From Pararhizobium_B sp963838155 (GTDB taxonomy: Bacteria; Pseudomonadota; Alphaproteobacteria; Rhizobiales; Rhizobiaceae): a DNA stretch of 64,000 bases. The translations under genes were made by a program, and so were the position numbers. This document shows, one piece after another, positions 42,058 through 50,202 of the stretch. The DNA lies in NCBI GenBank assembly GCA_963838155.1, contig CAWIQE010000036.1:248001-312000 (forward strand), written 5' to 3'. Within the stretch, counting starts at the first letter, position 1. Every line of letters starts with the position of its first letter. The notes below the pieces were generated by a model, which was not told the origin of the DNA, made no database searches, and was given only the letters and a program-made list of their open reading frames with translations.

Positions 42058-42999
42058 TTGAATTGCCAGGGTGAGACCAGACCGGCCAACACGCAGTGCG
42101 TCGCCTATGTCACGGACAGGAACTATCTGTTTCCCACCATATTTTCGGCAATCCAGGCACGGCAGCAGACGAGCGCCGCCACGGACGTCGTCGTCCTCCT
42201 GACGGAGGATATTCCCGACTTTCCGCAGGTGAAGCGCTTTCTCGAGTCGAAGTCGGTCGCGTTCGAGAACGTGAAGCCGAAGCTTTCGCACCATTTTGCC
42301 AGCATGGACCAAAGCAAATTCATGCACAGGATCAGCATGTCGGCGATGGCGAGACTGATCATAACGGATCTTCTGCCGGAAAATTACGAAAGCATAATTT
42401 ACATAGATGGAGATACGCAGGTCGTCGGCAGCCTGCACCCGCTGGAGCAATATGCCGTTCCTCGCGGCAAGTTTCTGGCTGCGAGGGACTTCACCTCGAT
42501 CAAGAAATATGCGGAGAGCGAGGTCGTATCCAACTACTTCAATTCGGGCGTCCTGAAAATCCGGCGCGACGGGTGGGTCGGACCGGAAGCCCTCGAGTTC
42601 TTCCGCAGGTCTCCCGATGCCTGCAATGGCATGCACGACCAGGGCGCCCTGAACGAGGTCTGCGGGGATTCGATGCTGCTCATGTCCAACAAATGGAATT
42701 TCCCGAAGCATTTCCTCAACCTGCTGGATGATTTCGAACCGGCCCTCGTGCACTACATGGCGCATCCGAAGCCGTGGCAGGGGAAATATTATCCGTGGGG
42801 AGAAGCGGAATACCGGATATACGAAGATCTTATCCAGCAAAACGAAGATCTTGGGAAGTACAGAGAAAATATCTCCAATGTGAGAAAAGTGTTGTACAGA
42901 TACAGATCGATCAAGGATAGCGTAAACAAGCGGATTTTTCTGAAAGACGATTTCAAGGACAGATTGAGATACATCATAAGCAGCGGAAGCCTGGTGTAG
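42058..42999 (+). CDS. Glycosyltransferase family 8 (glycogenin/LgtC-like)
   Basis: GT-A retaining transferase. DxD motif in IIYIDGDTQVVGSL (residues 113-126), SNYFNSGVLKIRRDGW, MHDQGALNEV and HYMAHPKPWQG complete the GT8 pattern; LgtC-like members add galactose to LPS. I chose the TTG at 42058 (313 residues) since GGAG lies nine bases upstream and the fold begins at CVAYVTD; no ATG fits. From about 42300 onward the base composition drops clearly below that of neighbouring genes (many AAA, ATA and AAT codons), a sign of later acquisition. 149 bases after manC. Confidence 0.85.
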   Translation: MNCQGETRPANTQCVAYVTDRNYLFPTIFSAIQARQQTSAATDVVVLLTEDIPDFPQVKRFLESKSVAFENVKPKLSHHFASMDQSKFMHRISMSAMARLIITDLLPENYESIIYIDGDTQVVGSLHPLEQYAVPRGKFLAARDFTSIKKYAESEVVSNYFNSGVLKIRRDGWVGPEALEFFRRSPDACNGMHDQGALNEVCGDSMLLMSNKWNFPKHFLNLLDDFEPALVHYMAHPKPWQGKYYPWGEAEYRIYEDLIQQNEDLGKYRENISNVRKVLYRYRSIKDSVNKRIFLKDDFKDRLRYIISSGSLV

Positions 43000-43340
43000 C
43001 CGCTCCGGCCGGGAACCGGGCATCGGCGGTCGCATCCGCCATCGGTAATTGTTGCACGGCCCCCGAAGGGGCGTCCATACGTTGGAGGTACCGGAAGGCA
43101 TATCTCTAGTCTTTTGGGTGGGGCTATGGAACCGATGAGGCGACGCCGCCCGGCCCCTGCACCAAAGTCTGTGGTGACTTCGCGCCGCGCCTCGACGATG
43201 ATCGGGCTCCTGCGGATCGGTCCGGAAATCTAGGCGAGGCGGACCCAGCGCCTGAGAAGCGAGGAGCCCGTGCGACGTGGTGCGGCTCCCGTGCCCGTCG
43301 CCCGCCGATGCCACCGTCCGCCAGACACACGGCCCGAAAG
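43000..43340. other. 341-base non-coding stretch upstream of a methyltransferase
   Basis: No supported gene. A small hairpin GCCCC-CGAA-GGGGC lies near 43059-43073 and a G-rich CTTTTGGGTGGGGCT near 43112. A 35-codon frame from 43126 to 43233 has no ribosome site and unlikely composition. This stretch probably holds the end of the manC-GT8 transcript and a promoter for the methyltransferase. Confidence 0.4.
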
Positions 43341-44561
43341 ATGTCCGAAGCCCTCGACCGAAAAGCCCGGAACCCGACCGCGCCAACAGACGCGGCAAGC
43401 TGCCCGTGCTGCGCACGCACGGTCACGCAGACCATCTATCACGTCCCGGGCATCCCCGCGCACAGTTGCGTCCTGCTCGACACGCCCGAGGCGGCCCGGG
43501 CATTTCCGCGGCGCGACCTGACGCTCGCCTTCTGCGAAGCCTGCGGTTTCCTGTTCAACAGGGATCTCGACCGCGACGTCGTGAGCTACTCGACCGATTT
43601 CGAGGAATCCCAGCATTTCTCGGGGACGTTCAACGCCTTCGCCCGCAACCTCGCCAAGGAGATCGCCGGCAAGTGCCGGCTCCGGGGAAAGCGCGTGCTC
43701 GAGATCGGCTGCGGCAAGGGCGAGTTCCTGGCGGAACTCTGCAGGGTCGGCGGCGCGACCGGACTTGGCATCGACCCGGGCTACCGGGCGGACGAGGGGC
43801 GCGGCACCCAGCAGGAGGGCCTGGAATTCATCGTCGCCCATTTCGGTCCCGAATATGCGCATCTCCGCGCCGACGTGGTGCTGTGCCGCCACACGCTCGA
43901 ACATATCCCGGACGTTGCGGAATTCGTCCGGTCGATCGGGCGAATGGCGGATTCGGACGAGACCTGGGTCGTCTTCGAGACCCCCGACGCCAAGCGCGTT
44001 CTCGAGGAAGCGGCATTCTGGGACATCTATTACGAGCACTGCTCGTATTTCAGTCCGGGGACCCATGCCCGGCTCTTCCGGCAGGAAGGCTTCGAAGTCA
44101 CGGACCTGGCCCTGGCCTATGACGACCAGTACATCGTCCAGTATGCCAGGCGCTCGGCCGAACCCTTGCCCCCCGCCTCGGCGCTCGAGGACGACCTCGA
44201 TGAGATGCGGCGGCTGTGCGAGCGCTTCCCCCGGCGCGTGCGCGAGGTCCGGGATGCCTGGCGCGACCGGATCGTCGCCGCCCACGCTGACGGAAAGGCG
44301 GTCTACCTGTGGGGCGGAGGCTCCAAGGCCGTATCCTTCCTTACGACTCTCGGTCTCGGCGAGGAAGTGCGGGCCGCAGTCGACGTAAATCCCTACAAAC
44401 AGGGAAAGTTCACGCCCGGGACCGGTCATCCGGTGATCGCACCGGAAGCGCTTCGCCACCGGCCGCCCGACCTTGTCGTCGTGATGAACCCGATCTATCT
44501 CGACGAGATCGGAAAGTCGCTCGGCGACCTCGGCCTGTACCCCGAAATCCTTGCAGTCTGA
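43341..44561 (+). CDS. SAM-dependent sugar C-methyltransferase (NovU/TylC3-like)
   Basis: 406 residues in three parts: an N-terminal zinc-binding module (CPCC at 21-24 and FCEACGF near 64-70), a central SAM domain (VLEIGCGKGEFL, about 119-130, then CRHTLEHIPD) with the DIYYEHCSYFSPGTH block holding the expected His/Glu catalytic residues, and a C-terminal Rossmann module (YLWGGGSKAVSFLT, NPYKQGKFTPGTGHPVI). This plan is that of C-methyltransferases acting on 4-keto nucleotide sugars. It is a clear paralogue of the protein at 55879 on the other side of the repeat-bounded segment. Followed 21 bases later by a GT2 gene. Confidence 0.86.
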   Translation: MSEALDRKARNPTAPTDAASCPCCARTVTQTIYHVPGIPAHSCVLLDTPEAARAFPRRDLTLAFCEACGFLFNRDLDRDVVSYSTDFEESQHFSGTFNAFARNLAKEIAGKCRLRGKRVLEIGCGKGEFLAELCRVGGATGLGIDPGYRADEGRGTQQEGLEFIVAHFGPEYAHLRADVVLCRHTLEHIPDVAEFVRSIGRMADSDETWVVFETPDAKRVLEEAAFWDIYYEHCSYFSPGTHARLFRQEGFEVTDLALAYDDQYIVQYARRSAEPLPPASALEDDLDEMRRLCERFPRRVREVRDAWRDRIVAAHADGKAVYLWGGGSKAVSFLTTLGLGEEVRAAVDVNPYKQGKFTPGTGHPVIAPEALRHRPPDLVVVMNPIYLDEIGKSLGDLGLYPEILAV

Positions 44562-44582
44562 CGAACGACATTGGAGCAGCTG

Positions 44583-45527
44583 ATGTCCCCGAGAGTGTCC
44601 CTTGGAATACCGGTGTTCAACGGTGAAAAATTTCTGTCGCAGGCCATCCAGTCCGTCCTCGACCAGGATTTCCGCGATTTCGAAATCATCGTCGCAGACA
44701 ACGCATCGACGGACGGTACGGCCGAAATCTGCCGGCGCTTCATGGCGAACGACGGCCGGATCCGCTACCACCGCAACGAGACGAACCTGGGTGCCGGTCC
44801 CAACTTCAACCTGACCTTCGAGCGGAGTTCCGGCGACTTCTTCAAATGGTGCGCGGCCGACGATTTCATCAGTCCGAACTTCCTGAGTGCCTGCCTGGAG
44901 GAATTCGAGGCCAATCCGGACGCGGCGCTCGTCTTCGGCACGGCAAGGAGCGTGGACGAGGACGGCCGCGAGATCCCGCTGGAGAGAAGCGTCATTTCCG
45001 AAAAGCTGGATCCGCGCCCGGACCGGCGTTTCGGCAGCGTCGTCAACGAAGTCAATGCATGCACGGAAGTCTTCGGGCTCTTCCGCTCCGACGTCCTGAG
45101 GAAGACGATGCTTCACAAGGGCTACTACGGCTCGGATCGCGCGCTGATCGCCGAGACGTGCCTGCTCGGGACGATCAGGCACCGGCCCGAGGCGATATTC
45201 TACAACCGGGATCACCCGGACCGCTCTGTCAACCTGTCGATAGAGGCCCGTGCGCTCTGGCAGAATTCCGCCGGCGGCTTCCGCAGCCCCAAGGAATACT
45301 GGGCATTGCTGATCCAGCTCGTGACGATCGCGATCCGGCATCGCGACCGGGTTCCCTTGCGCCGGACGCTGCGTGTCCTCCTTGCCTGGGCCGCGACCCC
45401 GCTTCACCTGGCACGGGCGACGGTCGAACTGATCGGCCTCCTGTCGCCGGCCGCCTACGAGTGGGTCAAGAAGACCGGCTGGTCCGTCGTGGGACTGATC
45501 CAGAGCCGCAGGAGCCTTCGTCGCTAA
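44583..45527 (+). CDS. Glycosyltransferase family 2
   Basis: 314 residues. GT-A inverting transferase with VSLGIPVFNGEKFLSQAI at the N-terminus, ADNASTDGT, the metal-binding pair in KWCAADDFISPNFL and a later acceptor region. A hydrophobic C-terminal stretch (LLAWAATPLHLARATVELIGLL) may associate it with the membrane. ATG at 44583 with GGAG six bases upstream; a TTG at 44571 is possible. Last gene before the first 57-bp repeat array. Confidence 0.9.
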   Translation: MSPRVSLGIPVFNGEKFLSQAIQSVLDQDFRDFEIIVADNASTDGTAEICRRFMANDGRIRYHRNETNLGAGPNFNLTFERSSGDFFKWCAADDFISPNFLSACLEEFEANPDAALVFGTARSVDEDGREIPLERSVISEKLDPRPDRRFGSVVNEVNACTEVFGLFRSDVLRKTMLHKGYYGSDRALIAETCLLGTIRHRPEAIFYNRDHPDRSVNLSIEARALWQNSAGGFRSPKEYWALLIQLVTIAIRHRDRVPLRRTLRVLLAWAATPLHLARATVELIGLLSPAAYEWVKKTGWSVVGLIQSRRSLRR

Positions 45528-45528
45528 A

Positions 45529-45810
45529 GCGCTTCCAGGAAAAGTGGGAACCGGTTTTCCGTCCGGAAGCGCGGCAAACAAACAACCGCTTCCAGGAAAA
45601 GTGGGAACCGGTTTTCCGTCCGGAAGCGCGGCAAACAAACAACTGCTTCCAGGAAAAGTGGGAACCGGTTTCCGTCCGGAAGCGCGTGAAACAAACAACC
45701 GCTTCCAGGAAAAGTGGGAACCGGTTTTCCGTCCGGAAGCGCGGCAAACAAACAACTGCTTCCAGGAAAAGTGGGAACCGGTTTTCCGTCCGGAAGCGCG
45801 GCAAACAACC
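45529..45810. repeat. Array 1: five tandem copies of a 57-bp palindromic repeat
   Basis: Copies begin at 45531, 45588, 45645, 45701 and 45758 (spacing 57, 57, 56, 57). Each has outer arms GCTTCC / GGAAGC and inner arms GGAAAA / TTTTCC around GTGGGAACCGG, forming an imperfect 40-base hairpin, then a linker GCGCGGCAAACAAACAAC. The third copy lost one T and has TGAAAC in the linker. The array fills the gap between the convergent GT2 and GT4 stops, so its hairpins could stop transcription both ways. Units resemble the palindromic intergenic elements described in rhizobia. Confidence 0.95.
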
Positions 45811-45829
45811 AAGCGCTGAAAGTGGAACC

Positions 45830-47050
45830 CTACGCCAGCAGCCCATCGTAGCAGTCCACGAGCAGGTCGGCCCACCGGTCCTGGTCCAGCGAAACCTGCC
45901 TCCCGCACAGAACCGCCCGTTCGCTCATTGCCCGGATTTCGTCCGGGCCGGCCCTGGCGATGCGGGACATGGCGCTCGCAAGGGCGGGGATGTCCGCGGT
46001 GTCGCAGGCGATGCCGGCTCCGCCGGCCTGGATCTGGTCCGCCAGGAACGCACGGTCCGACAGGATGGCCGGAAGTCCGCTGAGCGTCGCCTCCGCGGCG
46101 ACGAGGCCGAAGGGTTCGGGGTAGCGGGACGGCATGACCAGCGCCCTGCAGGTCCGGGCGATCCGCGAAATCTCCTCCTTCGACTTCCAGCCCAGGAACT
46201 CGGCCCGCCCGTCGCCTTGCGCCTTCAGGCTCTGAAGCAGCGGGCCGTCGCCGACCACCTTGAGCGGAACATCCGCCGCGCGTGCAGCAAGAATGGCGTC
46301 CTCGATTCCCTTCTCGCGCTCGAGCCTTCCCAGATACAGGAAATTCTCGTTCTCCTCCGCCTTCACCCGCGCCGGCGACAGGGGATCGGCGGGATTGAGG
46401 ATCGTCACGAGTTTCGTTTCGTCGAGGCCCGCCTTCGCCATGAACGGCTTCATCTTCTCGTGGATGACGGCGACCCGGCCCCATTCCGTCCTGGCGAGGG
46501 CGTTGCGGACGACCAGCTGCCGCGCGCTGCGCCAGAGCTTCTGGCCGTACGACCGCTTGTCGCAATTGGTCCGCAGGCAGGCCATTCCGAGAGGCGTTCT
46601 CTGGCAGGGCGTGTCGCGCGGATAGTCCATGAAGGCCCCGTTGGGGCAGGCGAGGAAGAAGTCGTGGGCGTGCAGGACCGTCCGTCTCGACACCTTCGCC
46701 AAAGCCGTGAACACCGCCGGGGAGAGGATCTGCTGCCAGGTGTGCAGGTGGTAGACTGTGCCTTCGGTATCGTGCGCATCGATCCAGCCCTGCACGTGCC
46801 GCATGGCGGACGCGTTGTACAGGCCTTCGGTGGCCGCCCGAAGACGCGGCGTGGCGAGCAGATCCCGGTGCGCGAAGGGCGCGACCTCCACGCCGATCCG
46901 GGCGAATTCGGGGTCGGCGCCCTCGTCGCCCGTGATGAAGGTGACGGGCACGCCGCGGTCGCGCAGCAGGCGGATGGACAGCCGGGCGAGGGCGCCCGCT
47001 CCGCCGCGCACCGTCGAGTGATCGCTGATGACGACGACCCGCGAGAGCAT
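45830..47050 (-). CDS. Glycosyltransferase family 4
   Basis: 406 residues. N-terminal VVVISDHSTVRGGAGALAR, central HLHTWQQILSPAVF and HAHDFFLACPNG, a cysteine-bearing CQRTPLGMACLRTNCDKRSY insert also seen in GT4 proteins that follow this HDF pattern, and C-terminal FLYLGRLEREKGIEDAI and PSRYPEPFGLVAAEATLSGLP (nucleotide-sugar Glu). The ATG at 47050 has GGGGGGA seven bases upstream; a TTG at 47056 is close by. Only gene on the minus strand in the repeat-bounded segment; divergent from the aminoacyl-carrier-protein operon. Confidence 0.89.
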   Translation of the reverse strand: MLSRVVVISDHSTVRGGAGALARLSIRLLRDRGVPVTFITGDEGADPEFARIGVEVAPFAHRDLLATPRLRAATEGLYNASAMRHVQGWIDAHDTEGTVYHLHTWQQILSPAVFTALAKVSRRTVLHAHDFFLACPNGAFMDYPRDTPCQRTPLGMACLRTNCDKRSYGQKLWRSARQLVVRNALARTEWGRVAVIHEKMKPFMAKAGLDETKLVTILNPADPLSPARVKAEENENFLYLGRLEREKGIEDAILAARAADVPLKVVGDGPLLQSLKAQGDGRAEFLGWKSKEEISRIARTCRALVMPSRYPEPFGLVAAEATLSGLPAILSDRAFLADQIQAGGAGIACDTADIPALASAMSRIARAGPDEIRAMSERAVLCGRQVSLDQDRWADLLVDCYDGLLA

Positions 47051-47819
47051 CTTCAAATCCCCCCGGCCGGCTCGGTTGTCGTTGGTGGCGGATGATCGAT
47101 GGACGTCATGATGGCCGGCAGGTTCGATGGAGAGGCCTCTGGTGTACGGAAATCGCCGCGGCGACAGCCGCCGGCGCGATTGCCGGCCGTCCTTCGTTGA
47201 TAGGCGCCCGGCGTCGTTCGCGCCATCCCGTGCGGCTAGCGAAATCGAGGTAGGCGCGGTCGGTCAAGAGTGTGGCCGCGGGGTGTGGTGCCGGACGGAT
47301 CGGGCGCGACCGCATCGCGGCGCCGGGGCCCGGTCGCGCCGCAGAAGGCCCGCTCCCCCGCGACGATTTTACGCGGGCTGCGATTGCCGGATGCGAAGCG
47401 GTCCTCCGGCGGGAGGCGGTCGCATCGGTTGCCGGACGGCGGGCGCAGGACGTTTTTCGGCGCTCGCGACGGCGACCGGCGGCGGTCGCCGCGTGCCTTC
47501 GGAAACGGCGATAATCGGCGGGCGCGAAACGCTTATTTGCCGCTTTCCTCTACCGTCCCGGCGTGGCCGGGGCATGGGGATGGATATGTCGCCTAATCCA
47601 ATTGACGAGGTGGCGCTCCGCCACCGGGCATGGCATCTCTTGCAGTTGCAGAGACGAGAGCGGCTTGCGGGCGGAGATTGCAAATTCGTCGGTGGACTGG
47701 GCATCGTGCGATCAGCGCTCCGAATGATCTGGCATGACGATTGCTTCCCAGCCCTTGTCGCTCAAGGAGAGGGACAGTTCCCAAAGGGCCATTACGGCGG
47801 ATCAGGGTGGATATTTTAG
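47051..47819. other. 769-base intergenic region with sigma-54 promoter at its right end
   Basis: No supported gene between the divergent GT4 and acp genes. The left ~500 bases are very GC-rich with no clear signal. The right part becomes less GC-rich from about 47590 and holds the sigma-54 site described separately. Sigma-54 activators bind 80-200 bases upstream, so activator sites would be expected in about 47530-47650; I could not identify one. An 81-codon frame ending at 47819 is discussed under rejected items. Confidence 0.5.
47730..47746 (+). promoter_or_regulatory. Sigma-54 (RpoN) -24/-12 promoter of the acp operon
   Basis: TGGCATG-ACGA-TTGCTT: the -24 GG and -12 GC dinucleotides have the required ten-base spacing, and the flanks match the TGGCAC-N5-TTGC consensus except one base. 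Transcription would begin near 47756, about 65 bases before the acp ATG. This places the whole operon under an enhancer-binding activator, usually linked to nitrogen status or surface-structure control. Confidence 0.75.
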
Positions 47820-48065
47820 ATGATCGATCGCATTCGAGAACTTCTTGCTCGGAACCCGATGTTTCCGTGCGATATCGGGACACTTTCGGACGATGCCAAT
47901 CTTTACGAGGCGGGGTTGACCTCGTTTGCGTCGGTGCAGCTCATGTTGGCCATCGAGGAGGAATTCGACATCGAGTTTCCCGAGACGATGCTGACGCGCC
48001 GTACGTTTTCGTCGATCGCCGGCATTGCCGGGGCGGTCTGCGAGATCACGCGCGAAGCGGTCTGA
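47820..48065 (+). CDS. Acyl/aminoacyl carrier protein
   Basis: 81 residues, acidic, four-helix carrier-protein pattern. The phosphopantetheine attachment site is in YEAGLTSFASVQLMLAIEEE; Ser35 in LTS replaces the usual DSL, as in carrier proteins that partner amino acid:[carrier protein] ligases. ATG at 47820 with GGTGGA upstream. First gene behind the sigma-54 promoter, five bases before the flavoprotein start. Expected to be loaded with a small amino acid by the ligase at 49277; it needs a phosphopantetheinyl transferase encoded elsewhere. Confidence 0.9.
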   Translation: MIDRIRELLARNPMFPCDIGTLSDDANLYEAGLTSFASVQLMLAIEEEFDIEFPETMLTRRTFSSIAGIAGAVCEITREAV

Positions 48066-48069
48066 TCCG

Positions 48070-49275
48070 ATGAACGTCGTCGAGACTTTCGATACGGAGC
48101 GGGCGGATGTTCGGGGTTCGGGCGCGGCGCAGCGCATGGCCCGCGTCGCGGCGGTCGCCGCGAAGGCGGCCGAGGCGGTCGACCGCGAGGGCCGGTTTCC
48201 GCAGGAGACGGCCGACGCGCTGAGGCGGGAGCGGTTGCTCGGGGTCGCGGTTCCGAGCGAACTCGGCGGGGAGGGGATGTCGACGGGCGAGGTCGCGGAC
48301 CTCATCGTCCAGCTCGCCCAGGCGTGCGGTTCGAGCGCGATGGTCTACGGCATGCACCAGATCCAGATATCGAGCCTTGCGACCCACGGCGCGGGAAGCG
48401 ACTGGCTGGCCGGCTACATGCGGCGCATCGCGGACGAGCAGCTGCTCCTGGCCTCCGCCACGTCGGAGGCCGGCATCGGCGGCAACCTGCGCAATTCGAT
48501 CTGCGCCGTCGAGGTTTCGGGCGACCGTTTCGCGCTGACCAAGGACGCGACCGTCATCTCCTACGGGGCCCATGCCGACGCGATCCTGGCGACGGCCCGG
48601 CGCGCGCCCGACGCGGCGCATTCCGACCAGGTCCTGGTGGTGATCCCGGCCGACGACAACAGGGCGCTCGAACGCAAGTCGGTGTGGGACACGCTCGGCA
48701 TGCGCGGGACCTGCTCGGACGGCTTCCTTCTGACGGCGAAGGGCGAGACGGGCCAGATCCTGCCGAAGCCCTTCTCCGAGATCGCCGCGCAGTCGATGCT
48801 GGCGAGCTCCCACATCTACTGGGCGGCGACCTGGTTCGGCATCGCCGCGGACGCCTTCGCCCGCGCCCAGGCCTTCGTCAAGCAGGCCGCGCGCAAGCAG
48901 CCGGGCGCGACGCCGCCCGGAGCGCTTCGCCTTTCGGAAGCGGCCGCCAAGCTGCAGGAGATGAAGGGTCACCTCGTCGCCGCGATCCGGCGGTTCGAGG
49001 TGGCGCAGGGCGACGACGACGACCTCTCCTCGATCGGCTTCGCCGCCGAGATCAACGCGCTGAAGGTGGCGGCGAGCGAGAAGGCGGCGGAGGTCGTGCG
49101 GCTCGCGATGCTGATCACCGGCATCCTCGGCTACAAGAACGGAACCCCGTTCAGCGTCGGCCGGCACCTGCGCGACGTCACCTCGGCGGCGGTGATGATC
49201 TCCAACGACCGCATTCACACCAACACCTCGACGCTGCTCCTGATGAGCCGCTTCGACACCACTCTCGGGGGCTGA
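48070..49275 (+). CDS. Acyl-CoA-dehydrogenase-like flavoprotein
   Basis: 401 residues with the acyl-CoA dehydrogenase plan: helical N-terminus (FPQETADALRRERLLGVAVPSELGG), the middle beta domain with ASATSEAGIGGN and LTKDATVISYGAHAD, and the helical C-terminal FAD-binding domain (MLITGILGYKNGTPFSVGRHLRD). The position of the usual catalytic Glu near the C-terminus appears as SNDRIHTNT, so the base may differ. In natural-product pathways, relatives oxidise aminoacyl groups while bound to carrier proteins. Its place between acp and ligase suggests such a substrate rather than fatty acyl-CoA. Confidence 0.87.
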   Translation: MNVVETFDTERADVRGSGAAQRMARVAAVAAKAAEAVDREGRFPQETADALRRERLLGVAVPSELGGEGMSTGEVADLIVQLAQACGSSAMVYGMHQIQISSLATHGAGSDWLAGYMRRIADEQLLLASATSEAGIGGNLRNSICAVEVSGDRFALTKDATVISYGAHADAILATARRAPDAAHSDQVLVVIPADDNRALERKSVWDTLGMRGTCSDGFLLTAKGETGQILPKPFSEIAAQSMLASSHIYWAATWFGIAADAFARAQAFVKQAARKQPGATPPGALRLSEAAAKLQEMKGHLVAAIRRFEVAQGDDDDLSSIGFAAEINALKVAASEKAAEVVRLAMLITGILGYKNGTPFSVGRHLRDVTSAAVMISNDRIHTNTSTLLLMSRFDTTLGG

Positions 49276-49276
49276 C

Positions 49277-50200
49277 ATGGACGCGAGGACCTTCGACGCG
49301 AAGAGCCTGCTCGACAGTCTTTTCGACAACGGCATTCTCTTCGAATCCGGCGTGGACGGCCTCTACGGCCGATCCGGCGTCTTCGAGGAGGTCATCGAGC
49401 GCTTCGAGCGGATCGTCCTCGACGTCGGCGGTCCCGACAAGGCGACGCGCATCCACTTCCCGCCCGGCATGGCGCGGGCGGCGCTCGAGAAGACCGGATA
49501 CATGAAGAGCTTTCCGCAGCTGGCCGGCTGCGTCCATTCCTTCATGGGCGACGAGCGCGACCACGCGCGCCTTCTCGGCATGATGGAGAAGGGCGAGGAC
49601 TGGACGACGATGCAGGAGGCCACGGAAGTGGCCATGACGCCGGCGGCTTGCTACCCGCTCTATCCGACGGTCGCCCGCCAGGGACCGGTGCCGGAGGCGG
49701 GGCTCCTCTACGAGCTTTCCTCCTATTGCTTCCGTCACGAGCCTTCGCAGGACCCGGCGCGCATGCAGCTCTTCCGGCAGCGCGAATACATCCGGATCGG
49801 CTCGGCCGCGCAGGTCCGGGCCTTCCAGGAAAGCTGGATGGAGCGCGGCAAGGCGATCGTCGAATCGCTCGACCTGCCTTGCGAAATCGACGTCGCCAAC
49901 GATCCCTTCTTCGGCCGCGTCGGCAAGATGATGGCCAACAGCCAGCGCGACCAGGCGCTGAAGTTCGAGCTGCTCATCCCGGTGACGAGCACGGAGAAGC
50001 CGACGGCCTGCCTGTCGTTCAACAACCACCAGGACCATTTCGGCCAGAGCTGGGACATCCGCTTCGCCGACGGCACGGCCTGCCATTCGGGCTGCGTCGG
50101 CTTCGGGCTGGAGCGGGTGGCGCTGGCGCTGTTCCGCCACCACGGCCCGGACGTCGACGCGTGGCCGGCCGGCGTGCGCAAGGCGCTCTGGGGAGAGTGA
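49277..50200 (+). CDS. Amino acid:[carrier protein] ligase (class II seryl-tRNA-synthetase-like)
   Basis: Activates a small amino acid with ATP and loads it on a carrier protein thiol instead of tRNA. 307 residues: the catalytic domain of an atypical seryl-tRNA synthetase without a tRNA-binding domain. Motif 2 is ELSSYCFRHEPSQDPARMQL and motif 3 CVGFGLERVALALF. Putative zinc ligands Cys125, Glu170 and Cys273 have the same spacing (45 and 103) as I recall for C131/E176/C279 of the Bradyrhizobium enzyme, which uses glycine. The start is one base after the upstream stop. Amino acid choice here is not proven; glycine or alanine is likely. Confidence 0.93.
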   Translation: MDARTFDAKSLLDSLFDNGILFESGVDGLYGRSGVFEEVIERFERIVLDVGGPDKATRIHFPPGMARAALEKTGYMKSFPQLAGCVHSFMGDERDHARLLGMMEKGEDWTTMQEATEVAMTPAACYPLYPTVARQGPVPEAGLLYELSSYCFRHEPSQDPARMQLFRQREYIRIGSAAQVRAFQESWMERGKAIVESLDLPCEIDVANDPFFGRVGKMMANSQRDQALKFELLIPVTSTEKPTACLSFNNHQDHFGQSWDIRFADGTACHSGCVGFGLERVALALFRHHGPDVDAWPAGVRKALWGE

Positions 50201-50202
50201 GC

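Noticed and set aside
43126..43233. 35-codon frame rich in Arg and Pro upstream of the methyltransferase
   Set aside because: Short, no ribosome site, composition typical of random GC-rich sequence.
45466..45846. Open frames of 90-130 codons on both strands with a repeated 19-residue peptide across array 1 (and similarly across array 2)
   Set aside because: The 57-bp unit is 3 x 19, so every frame without a stop in one unit stays open through the array. There is no ribosome site, and the palindromic DNA explains the pattern without coding.
47573..47819. An 81-codon plus-strand frame directly abutting the acp start
   Set aside because: It lies over the sigma-54 promoter, so it would be cut by the expected transcript start, has no good ribosome site, and shows no family I recognise.
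48926..48950. GCGCTTCGCCTTTCGGAAGC inside the flavoprotein gene as another repeat copy
   Set aside because: It has outer arms only, without the GGAAAA/TTTTCC core, and lies in well-supported coding sequence.
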